Of a stretch of 36,636 nt of DNA, positions 16,920 through 24,706 are shown one piece after another. The DNA is taken from contig NZ_FAOO01000006.1 in the NCBI RefSeq assembly GCF_900070205.1, positions 87,593-124,228 of the forward strand. Reading direction: 5' to 3'. The notes below the pieces were generated by a model that searched no databases, was not told the origin of the DNA, and saw nothing but the letters and a program-made list of their open reading frames with translations. This DNA comes from Candidatus Thermokryptus mobilis. GTDB taxonomy: Bacteria > Bacteroidota > Ignavibacteria > Kryptoniales > Kryptoniaceae. The position numbers and the translations under genes were made by a program. How positions within the stretch are numbered: the stretch's first letter is position 1; each line of letters starts with the position of its first letter.

Positions 16920-17267
16920 TTAACCAGAGTCAACCGAAACCATATCAATTGTCTCCCACGGGCAATACTTCGCACAAAGCTTACAACCAATGCAGATATC
17001 TTCATCAACGATGACAATTCCATTGATATTTGAAAAAGGATTTATTCCCTTCTCAACACTTTCGCGCAAAATCCCAAGCGTCGTTGATTTCACACCGTTA
17101 AATGAGTCAATAAATTCTGGACCTTTAACTTTATATATACAATCAACGGGGCAAAATTCAATGCAGACCTCGCAACCCGTGCATCCTGTTGGATTAACTA
17201 CAGCGATAAGTTTGACCTTTTTCTTTCTTATTGGTTTTGTAGTTTCATTTATCTGGACCTGTGACAT
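16920..17267 (-). CDS. 2x[4Fe-4S] ferredoxin with long inter-cluster insertion
   Basis: This 115-residue ferredoxin binds two cubane clusters through CTGCEVCIEFCPVDC and CIGCKLCAKYCP, separated by a loop of about 55 residues. There is a short basic N-terminus (KPIRKKKVKL). No signal peptide is present, so it acts in the cytoplasm. Both the long insertion and the extra Cys three residues after the first CP match the C-terminal module of the flavoprotein in the complex 1 operon. It may thus be the electron-transfer partner on the cytoplasmic face of complex 2, which is an inference. It is separated by 13 bases from the 39-residue ORF and by 26 from Rrf2. Confidence 0.88.
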   Translation of the reverse strand: MSQVQINETTKPIRKKKVKLIAVVNPTGCTGCEVCIEFCPVDCIYKVKGPEFIDSFNGVKSTTLGILRESVEKGINPFSNINGIVIVDEDICIGCKLCAKYCPWETIDMVSVDSG

Positions 17268-17280
17268 TTTACTATAGCTT

Positions 17281-17400
17281 TTAATTTTGAATTATCTCAA
17301 CCCAGCCCATTTCTTTATCAACAAACTTAAAATTACCGAATTTCCTTTCAAGTTTTTCATACAAGTCAATCGGGATGCTCATAATAAAGTCATTCTCCAT
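17281..17400 (-). CDS. Unrecognised 39-residue ORF between atpC and ferredoxin
   Basis: An ATG two bases after the atpC stop opens a 39-codon frame beginning MENDFIMSIPIDLYEKLERK and ending VEIIQN before TAA. It is hydrophilic with one likely helix and no membrane segment. It exactly fills the gap between two cotranscribed genes, with 2 bases before and 13 after, which favours a real small protein. I do not recognise a family. It could instead be an untranslated spacer. Confidence 0.42.
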   Translation of the reverse strand: MENDFIMSIPIDLYEKLERKFGNFKFVDKEMGWVEIIQN

Positions 17401-17402
17401 TT

Positions 17403-17761
17403 TTAAAAATAAGTTCTATCCCGAACATCGGTAGCAACGAATCCAGATATTAACTTTTTCCTCTTTTCTCGTACAATTTTATCTGCATTTGCCTTTTCGT
17501 ATTCTTCAGCCGAATCAACTAAAACTGTGACGACATTATTTCTCACCTCGGCGAAACCATCCGAAACAACGAAATAAATTTTATTTCCGTTTTCATCAAC
17601 AATTTTAACTTCTCCAATTTCAAGCAAGCTCACAAGCGGTGCGTGATTATATAAAACCTGAAAACTTCCCATAACCCCGGGCAAGGTAACGCTTTTAACC
17701 TTACCCTTATAAACGACTTTCTCCGACGTTAAAATTTCAAGTTGAATTAATTTATCTTGCA

Positions 17762-17762
<1 letters not shown>
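17403..17762 (-). CDS. atpC: ATP synthase F1 epsilon subunit
   Basis: This protein of about 119 residues has the epsilon N-terminal beta-sandwich (LIQLEILTSEKVVYKGKVKS, then VTLPGVMGSFQVLYNHAPLV and SDGFAEVRNNVVTVLVDSAE) and a shortened helical C-terminus. The inhibitory helical hairpin found in longer epsilon subunits is therefore reduced. The ATG overlaps the atpD stop as TGATG, so the two are translationally coupled. In Chlorobi and relatives atpD-atpC typically stand apart from the other F1Fo genes, as here; no other ATP synthase gene is in the window. Confidence 0.93.
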
Positions 17763-19238
<1,476 letters not shown>

Positions 19239-19241
19239 AAA

Positions 19242-19487
19242 TCAATTCAAATTCAGCCAATTCTTTTTCCTCTTAACAGAAACATAAATTGAAAGGGCAA
19301 AACCAGCGAAAATCAAATACGGAACAAAAAGAAGATAAACTATCCCATCGTTTAACCCGCTGGCAAGTTTCATCCCTTCCTCCGAAGAGGTGACATTTGA
19401 CTTACACATCGCGCACTGCCCAAAGGCAGAACCAACTCCAAGAAAAACTATCAAAGCAATTAACAAAATAAAATTCGCAATCCTCAT
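19242..19487 (-). CDS. Small exported/membrane protein with Gln-Cys-Ala-Met-Cys motif
   Basis: This 81-residue protein has a signal peptide (NFILLIALIVFLGVGSAFG) followed directly by QCAMCKSN, then LASGLNDGIVYLLFVPYLIF leading into a second membrane helix and a basic C-terminus. Small proteins with the same QCAMC...GLN(D/N)GI pattern are common beside cytochrome oxidase genes in Bacteroidota, as I recall. Their function is unknown, though the exposed CxxC could bind copper or take part in thiol exchange. It is the last gene of the oxidase cluster, 21 bases after the peroxiredoxin gene. Confidence 0.8.
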   Translation of the reverse strand: MRIANFILLIALIVFLGVGSAFGQCAMCKSNVTSSEEGMKLASGLNDGIVYLLFVPYLIFAGFALSIYVSVKRKKNWLNLN

Positions 19488-19508
19488 AGCGCTATAAGTT
19501 TTTTATTT

Positions 19509-20024
19509 TTAGTTTAACAATGTTTTCACCAAATCTAAAACTTCCTTAGCGTGCGTTTCAACATCCACTTTATCAATGATATGAGCTATCTTACCTTCTT
19601 TGTCAACTATAAAGGTAACCCTATTAGCAAAACCAAGCAGGTTCAACACACCATAATCTTTACACACCTTTTTGCTTTCATCCGAAAGCAATGGGAAATT
19701 CAACGAGTACTTGTCAATGAACTTCTTTAGCGATTTCTTTGAATCCACACTTACCCCAAAAACTGGAACACCGAGCTGCTCAAACTTTGACCATTCATCG
19801 CGAATTCCACAAGCTTGTTTACTACATCCTGGGGTATTCGCTTTGGGATAAAAGTAAATCACAACTGGGGATTTCCCGCGATAGTTTGAAAGGGTGTATT
19901 TATTCCCAAACGCATCTTCCAAAGTGAAATCAGGCGCTATATCACCGACTTTCAATTTGCCACCCTTTACGGAAAACAATAAAAAGATAAAAGAAGGAAC
20001 GAAAATTAAAATCGCTATTTTCAT
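19509..20024 (-). CDS. PrxQ/BCP-type peroxiredoxin, exported
   Basis: This thiol peroxidase has the PrxQ pattern TPGCSKQAC: the peroxidatic Cys and a resolving Cys five residues on. The family segments VGDIAPDFTLEDAFGNKYTL, VVIYFYPKANTPGC, FGVSVDSKKSLKKFIDKY and RVTFIVDKEGKIAHII are present. The N-terminus (MKIAILIFVPSFIFLLFSV) is hydrophobic, so it is probably exported or membrane-anchored. The start is decided by a GGAGGGAG ribosome site about 5-8 bases before the ATG at 20024; an ATG six codons earlier would put that site inside the gene. It would protect the periplasmic side of the oxidase from peroxide. Confidence 0.9.
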   Translation of the reverse strand: MKIAILIFVPSFIFLLFSVKGGKLKVGDIAPDFTLEDAFGNKYTLSNYRGKSPVVIYFYPKANTPGCSKQACGIRDEWSKFEQLGVPVFGVSVDSKKSLKKFIDKYSLNFPLLSDESKKVCKDYGVLNLLGFANRVTFIVDKEGKIAHIIDKVDVETHAKEVLDLVKTLLN

Positions 20025-20038
20025 ATCTCCCTCCAATT

Positions 20039-20455
20039 TCATTTAAAAATGTGATAAAGCATAAAGTAAATGATAACACCAGTTAACGAGACATAGAGCC
20101 AAAGTGGCAATGTATAGCGAGCAATTTTTGGATGTTTATCAAATTTTTTAAGCAAAGCGAACGCTAATGTCAGAATCGCCATTGGCAAGACAAAAACCGC
20201 AATTAAAGTATGCGATGTCAAAATCGTCAAATAAACAACCCGCCAAAATCCGATTCCTTGAAAGCGAGTTATGCCGGCTGTGTAATGATAGGTTAAATAG
20301 CCAGCGAGAAAAAGTGAAGATGAGAAAAAAGCTGAAAGCATAAACTTTTTATGTGCTTTAACATTTCTTCTTTTTATATTCACAAATCCAAGCAATAGGA
20401 ACATAAAACTCAAAGCGTTGAATAAAGCATTCAAACTCGGCAAAAATTTTATCAC
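20039..20455 (-). CDS. DUF420 membrane protein (CtaM-like oxidase accessory)
   Basis: This 138-residue protein has four predicted membrane helices and the DUF420 pattern: NALSFMFLLLGFVNIKRRNV, KAHKKFMLSAF, FLAGYLTYHYTAG, SHTLIAVFVLPMAILTLAFA, KHPKIARYTLPLWLYVSLTG. DUF420 proteins are encoded beside heme-copper oxidases, and a firmicute member (CtaM) is needed for oxidase maturation. It starts with GTG, overlapping the SCO stop codon as GTGA, so translation is coupled. Confidence 0.9.
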   Translation of the reverse strand: MIKFLPSLNALFNALSFMFLLLGFVNIKRRNVKAHKKFMLSAFFSSSLFLAGYLTYHYTAGITRFQGIGFWRVVYLTILTSHTLIAVFVLPMAILTLAFALLKKFDKHPKIARYTLPLWLYVSLTGVIIYFMLYHIFK

Positions 20456-21054
20456 CGCTCTTTCAAGATTATTTTGATATCTTTTATCAATTTATCAACT
20501 TCATCAGGATCGGTTCCCGAGTAATAACCTCTAATTCTACCTTTCCCATCAACAAGGACAAACCTATCGCTATGTATGAAATCCCCTGGACCACCATCGC
20601 CCTCTTCAACTGGAAGTTTAAATCCTTGTCTTGCAAGTTCGTATATATTCCTTTTTTCACCTGTTACGAAAAACCATTTACCGTCAATAGCTCCCCAACC
20701 CTTTGCGTACATTGAGAGAACCCACACAGAATCTGTCTCAGGGTCAACCGTGAACGATGCAAGTTTGACCTTTTTATTATCTTTAAACGCTTCTTGAACC
20801 CTTGTCATTTGCTCCGTCATCCTTGGACAAATCCCAGCACAACTTGTGAAGAAAAAGTCAGCAACCCAAACACTGCCCTTAAATTTATCAAGATTTATCA
20901 CCTCACCGTGATGATCAATCAAGTTAAAGTCGGGAATCTCACCGTAAACGGGCAAAATTTCCGCAGATGACATCTTTTTTATCTCAATCATAAAAGCAAC
21001 AGCAATTCCAAAAGCGATGCTTAATATCGCAAGCACAATTTTTTTACCAGCCAT
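20452..21054 (-). CDS. SCO1/SenC copper chaperone
   Basis: This protein of about 200 residues is a thioredoxin-fold copper chaperone that loads the CuA site of oxidase subunit II. It has an N-terminal membrane anchor (IVLAILSIAFGIAVAFMI), the copper-binding FTSCAGICPRMTEQM (CxxxC) and the distal histidine in DFIHSDRFVLVDGKGRIRG. I start at the ATG at 21054 (MAGKKIV); a TTG five codons earlier is in frame. It precedes DUF420 with a coupled overlap and follows the subunit IV gene. Confidence 0.93.
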   Translation of the reverse strand: MAGKKIVLAILSIAFGIAVAFMIEIKKMSSAEILPVYGEIPDFNLIDHHGEVINLDKFKGSVWVADFFFTSCAGICPRMTEQMTRVQEAFKDNKKVKLASFTVDPETDSVWVLSMYAKGWGAIDGKWFFVTGEKRNIYELARQGFKLPVEEGDGGPGDFIHSDRFVLVDGKGRIRGYYSGTDPDEVDKLIKDIKIILKER

Positions 21055-21074
21055 AAAACTTTGATTCAATTTTT

Positions 21075-21389
21075 TTAATAATAGCCCAGTCCAAGTCGCA
21101 TAAACAATGCAACAGTTCCATCTGGAATTAAAGCAGCTGCAAGAGCGACTATCAAAATTAACGGAAGCGCAAGCGTATAAATAAATCCGAGCCGTTCAAA
21201 TTTCAAATGCATAAAATATCCAGCTATTAAACTTCCCTTCATCAACGCCATAATTGTAAAGAGCACAGCCATTAAAGAATGAGATATCGGCAAAAAAGCA
21301 ACCACTACCTCAACGACAGTGATAACAAGAAGTTGAAACCAAACGCGATAATAAACTCTTTTCCCGGTTTGATGTGTTGTCTCGGTCAT
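21075..21389 (-). CDS. Cytochrome c oxidase subunit IV family protein
   Basis: This 104-residue protein has three membrane helices and the pattern of prokaryotic oxidase subunit IV. Landmarks are VWFQLLVITVVEVVVAFLPI, then a helix ending in MALMKGSLIAGYFMHLKFER, and a third helix. The GSLIAGYFMHL segment is typical. The start is taken at the ATG at 21389, with a GTG four codons earlier as alternative. It probably stabilises the oxidase core. The upstream gap contains the recurring AAAAACAAA junction sequence. Confidence 0.87.
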   Translation of the reverse strand: MTETTHQTGKRVYYRVWFQLLVITVVEVVVAFLPISHSLMAVLFTIMALMKGSLIAGYFMHLKFERLGFIYTLALPLILIVALAAALIPDGTVALFMRLGLGYY

Positions 21390-21414
21390 TTTCAAATTCA
21401 CTTTTTGTTTTTAA

Positions 21415-22080
21415 TCAAAGAAGATAAAAGAAGGCGAATATAAACACCCAGACAAGGTCAACAAAATGCCAATAAAGTCCAGCGACTTCAACGCCTTCAT
21501 AAGAACCTCTCTTATCGTAAATTCCCTTTGCAACTCTTATCGCCATAATTGTTAAAACTATAACTCCACTTAACACATGGGAGCCGTGAAATCCAGTTAT
21601 GACAAAAAATGATGCTGAAAAAAGCGGAACACCCCAAGGATTTGAAGTCAAACGAGCACCCTCATGGATTAAGTGTCCCCATTCGTATGCTTGACAAAGT
21701 AAAAATGTCAAACCGCCAAGAATCGTCAGACCGAGATATTTCAAAACACCTTTTCTATCCATTCTCTTTCCAGCATCAACAGCAAGGGCCATCGTCAAAG
21801 AGCTACATATCAAAATAAATGTCATTAAGCTGACGAACATAAGCGGTAATTTTGCATTAATGAAAGGAAAAGATGAAAAAATTTCAACTCGTGATGGCCA
21901 CTCAGGCAAGCTTGCACGAAGAGAGCCATAACCAGCGAGCAATCCTCCGAATGTAAAAGCATCCGAAAGTATAAAAATCCACATTGTGAACTTTTCCCTT
22001 GAAACGCCAAATGGCGACTTACCACCGCCCCAATCTGATTTCAAGACCCTTTCCTGCTCAAAAATCGCTTCCTGTGTCAT
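21415..22080 (-). CDS. Cytochrome c oxidase subunit III (intact copy)
   Basis: This 221-residue heme-copper oxidase subunit III has REKFTMWIFILSDAFTFGGL at the start, GLTFLLCQAYEWGHLIHEGA, FVITGFHGSHVLSGVIVL and the C-terminal GVEVAGLYWHFVDLVWVFIF. All expected helices are present in one frame. The upstream neighbour is a second, shorter subunit III whose last helix is out of frame. The pair may both belong to the same oxidase, since duplicated subunit III genes occur in FCB bacteria. Confidence 0.93.
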   Translation of the reverse strand: MTQEAIFEQERVLKSDWGGGKSPFGVSREKFTMWIFILSDAFTFGGLLAGYGSLRASLPEWPSRVEIFSSFPFINAKLPLMFVSLMTFILICSSLTMALAVDAGKRMDRKGVLKYLGLTILGGLTFLLCQAYEWGHLIHEGARLTSNPWGVPLFSASFFVITGFHGSHVLSGVIVLTIMAIRVAKGIYDKRGSYEGVEVAGLYWHFVDLVWVFIFAFFYLL

Positions 22081-22103
22081 TTAACTTCCTTCAAATTTTG
22101 TTT

Positions 22104-22212
22104 TTAAATCGTTGACTTTATAAAGATGAAAAGATAAAGCCAAAGGACACCAAGAAAATGCCAGTATGTTATGCAAAGTTCAACGCCAAGCTTATTTCCT
22201 TGAATTGTAAAA
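22104..22212 (-). other. Out-of-frame C-terminal helix of the second subunit III
   Basis: Immediately after the in-frame stop of the upstream gene, a different frame on the minus strand encodes KLGVELCITYWHFLGVLWLY and then a hydrophobic end, stopping at TAA (22106-22104). This is unmistakably the last transmembrane helix of subunit III (compare GVEVAGLYWHFVDLVW in the intact copy). Joining needs a +1 shift near the TTTT run at 22209-22212; one T fewer restores a continuous protein. This explains why the 110-base gap exists. Confidence 0.85.
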
Positions 22213-22746
22213 CCCTTTCAACGCTTTAATTAAAACATAAATCATAGATACAACCCCGCCAAAAAGATGCAGTCCGTGAAGCCATGTCAAAAGATAAAAG
22301 AACGAACTTGAAGGGTTGGTGTTTACATAGACCCCATAACTTCTCAACTGACCCCATCCAATTACTTGCCCGACTAAAAATGTAATCCCAAGCAATGCCG
22401 AGGCAAGGAAAAGAAATTTGAACTCTAAAATTCTATCCTTCTTTAAGCGAAGATAGCTCAACTGTATCATCATACTGCTTAAAATTAGAACGAAAGTATT
22501 AAACCAAAAAATGCTTGGTAGATTAAATCTAAGCCAGTTCCCAGCAGCGTGTCTTACTATATATGCGCTTGTTATAGCAGCAAAGAGCATGATTATAGCC
22601 GATATAAAGAGCCAAAGCCCGAATTTGGCGGGGTTTATGGGGAGGGCATAGGAGGAATGCCCGCCCGCACCACCACCTCCATTGTTAAAAGTCCCGCCAA
22701 TATCTATATTTGTGATACCGCTTTTTTTCTCTTTTTCAATTACCAT
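22192..22746 (-). CDS. Cytochrome c oxidase subunit III-like protein, frameshifted before its last helix
   Basis: The 184-residue frame has a Gly-rich N-terminus (GGTFNNGGGGAGGH) and five helices typical of subunit III: FGLWLFISAIIMLFAAITSA, then WFNTFVLILSSMMIQLSY, a helix ending in TFLVGQVIGWGQLR, and FYLLTWLHGLHLFGGVVSMI. It ends KALKGFYNSRK, where the family continues into a helix containing YWHF. That helix is encoded in another frame just downstream (22104-22212). The truncation therefore comes from a one-base difference in the GGGTTTTAC sequence. It could be a sequencing error, a true mutation or programmed +1 frameshifting. It begins 20 bases after ctaB ends. Confidence 0.85.
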   Translation of the reverse strand: MVIEKEKKSGITNIDIGGTFNNGGGGAGGHSSYALPINPAKFGLWLFISAIIMLFAAITSAYIVRHAAGNWLRFNLPSIFWFNTFVLILSSMMIQLSYLRLKKDRILEFKFLFLASALLGITFLVGQVIGWGQLRSYGVYVNTNPSSSFFYLLTWLHGLHLFGGVVSMIYVLIKALKGFYNSRK

Positions 22747-22766
22747 CGCTTGAAAAATTTTTATTT

Positions 22767-23606
22767 TTAAACCCTGTCAATTAAAAGCAAAATTAAAATC
22801 AACGGCAAATAAACTTCAGCAGCTAACATTATCTTTTTAGCTGACTTGACTGAGACATCTTTCAAAAGCATAATTGACTGGACGAAGAAAAGAATTCCAC
22901 CCAAAGAAGAAACTATGAAAGCGTATTTCCCTGCAAAACCAGCAAGCGCGGGCATTAAACTCATAGGCAAAAGCATAAATGTGTAAATCACGAGATTAAT
23001 CGCAGTTACCCTGTCATTTTCAGATGGCAAGACCTTAAATCCAGCTCTTTCATAATCAGCTTTACATATCAAAGCAATTGACCAGAAATGTGGAAACTGC
23101 CAGAGGAACTGAATCCCGAATAATATCAAAGCTCCAACTTCAATTTTACCGCTTGCAGCTACCCAACCTATGACAGGGGGTATCGCGCCCGGTATTGCCC
23201 CAACGAATGTGCAAAGTGGAGTTATCCTTTTTAAAGGAGTATATGCGAAAACATAAATCACAAAGGCAAGAAAGGAAAGCAAAGTGCTTAACAAGTTAAC
23301 AAATTTATAAAGAATCGCAAGACCTAAAATCAGCATAACAGTTGCTATAAATGTTGCCTTCGTTCGGCTCATCTTACCGGATGGGATTGGCCTTTGCATA
23401 GTTCTTTTCATTTTTCCATCGGCTTCGGCTTCAAGGACTTGATTCATCGCATTTGCTGCCCCAACGACGAGAAAGACACCAACAATTACACTTAAAAAAC
23501 GAAACCAATCCATACCCCCCCTCAAAGCGATCAAATATCCCATCCCTGTAGTGAAAACGACAAGAGTTGTCAAACGATGTTTTATCAAATGAAGAAACTC
23601 AACCAT
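22767..23606 (-). CDS. ctaB: Protoheme IX farnesyltransferase (heme O synthase)
   Basis: This 279-residue UbiA-family membrane prenyltransferase adds a farnesyl group to heme B to make heme O. The diagnostic Asp-rich region is NQVLEAEADGKMKRTMQRPI, followed by YTPLKRITPLCTFVGAIPGA and WQFPHFWSIALICKADYERA. About eight to nine membrane helices are visible. The ATG at 23606 overlaps the ctaA end by 8 bases (CATGGTTGA context). An earlier in-frame start would overlap further and lacks conserved sequence. With ctaA it supplies heme A to the oxidase. Confidence 0.94.
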   Translation of the reverse strand: MVEFLHLIKHRLTTLVVFTTGMGYLIALRGGMDWFRFLSVIVGVFLVVGAANAMNQVLEAEADGKMKRTMQRPIPSGKMSRTKATFIATVMLILGLAILYKFVNLLSTLLSFLAFVIYVFAYTPLKRITPLCTFVGAIPGAIPPVIGWVAASGKIEVGALILFGIQFLWQFPHFWSIALICKADYERAGFKVLPSENDRVTAINLVIYTFMLLPMSLMPALAGFAGKYAFIVSSLGGILFFVQSIMLLKDVSVKSAKKIMLAAEVYLPLILILLLIDRV

Positions 23607-24642
23607 GGCTAACACCAATTTTAACTTTTGACTCAACCTCACCTAATCCGCATCCCTTCCATCCAAGCACTGTTAAAATCAAACTCAAACCAAAAATCGT
23701 TGCACCAACAGCGACATGTAAAATTGTTATCGGAACTGAAAGTTTCGTCCATACGACAAAAGCCCCGAGCAAAATTTGAAGCAAGATAAGAGCAAGCCAC
23801 AAAAACGCGAAACCCTTCATGAACTCAATTTTCCCTCTGATGACAAGAATTGAAGCATAAATCCCAACACCCGCCACAACGAATGCCCAAACTCTATGTG
23901 CAAAATGAAGCGCAACTTTAAATTGAAGCTCGGAATAACTTATCGGGAAAGGAGCATTTGGATCATATGGAAGATTTCCAAACGGAGGAATAACTTTCCC
24001 AAAGGAAAGCGGGAAATCAGGTATTATTGAGCCAGCGCCCGTGTGTCTCACAAGTGCGCCAAGCAAAATTTGAATGAATGAGAAAACAAAGACAATCGTA
24101 TATAACCTGGCTATTCTAAACCCAGTGCTGACCTCTTTAAGCTTGAACTCACCCCAAAGCCGTGATGTAAAAAGCGAAATTAAAAAAGTCATACATAAAA
24201 CAATTTCTGCAAGTGTTGCGTGGGTTATAGCAATCGCTATTCTAACCGGTTCAACATGCGAGACGGAGAAAATTTCAACAACTGTATTTTGAAGTTTTGG
24301 ATTTGACACAACGAGAACTCTTAACCCACCGAGAAGTGCTTGAAGCAGAACAGAAATGAAGGCAACCACACCAAAAACTTTCATATACTTCGGCTGTTTA
24401 CTCTTCAAAAGCCAAACCATAAGTATAGTTATTAAAATTCCAAGTGTTCCAGCAACAAGACGATGCCCGTGTTCATATAGAACTCCACCAACCATCCTCG
24501 GAAATAAACTTCCATAAGAAAGTGGCCAATCAGGAACCGCATCTCCAGACCCAGTGCTTGTAACCGATGCCCCAACTCCTATAAGAAAGACAGCAAAAAT
24601 TGCAGTTAAAGTCGCAAACCGATTTAAACTTTTTGAATACAT
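23599..24642 (-). CDS. ctaA: Heme A synthase (COX15/CtaA family)
   Basis: This 347-residue membrane protein has the duplicated four-helix architecture of the COX15 family, which oxidises heme O to heme A. The two halves carry parallel motifs: GASVTSTGSGDAVPDWPLSY with EHGHRLVAG in the first, and GALVRHTGAGSIIPDFPLSF with HFAHRVWAF in the second. These include the heme-ligand histidines. It overlaps ctaB by 8 bases. It begins 31 bases beyond a strong terminator that follows coxA, so its expression may be lowered relative to the structural subunits. Confidence 0.94.
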   Translation of the reverse strand: MYSKSLNRFATLTAIFAVFLIGVGASVTSTGSGDAVPDWPLSYGSLFPRMVGGVLYEHGHRLVAGTLGILITILMVWLLKSKQPKYMKVFGVVAFISVLLQALLGGLRVLVVSNPKLQNTVVEIFSVSHVEPVRIAIAITHATLAEIVLCMTFLISLFTSRLWGEFKLKEVSTGFRIARLYTIVFVFSFIQILLGALVRHTGAGSIIPDFPLSFGKVIPPFGNLPYDPNAPFPISYSELQFKVALHFAHRVWAFVVAGVGIYASILVIRGKIEFMKGFAFLWLALILLQILLGAFVVWTKLSVPITILHVAVGATIFGLSLILTVLGWKGCGLGEVESKVKIGVSHG

Positions 24643-24673
24643 TAAAACTCACCAACTTTAAATTTTAAAAACC

Positions 24674-24700
24674 AGGGGAGAGTATCCCTCACTCTCCCCT
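24674..24700 (-). terminator. Intrinsic terminator/attenuator between coxA and ctaA
   Basis: A perfect 10-bp stem, AGGGGAGAGT/ACTCTCCCCT with a 7-base loop, lies 6 bases after the coxA stop. In the minus-strand RNA it is followed by GGTTTTTAAAATT, a short U-tract. It would end or partly attenuate transcription before the heme A synthesis and assembly genes. Confidence 0.72.
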
Positions 24701-24706
24701 AAAACT

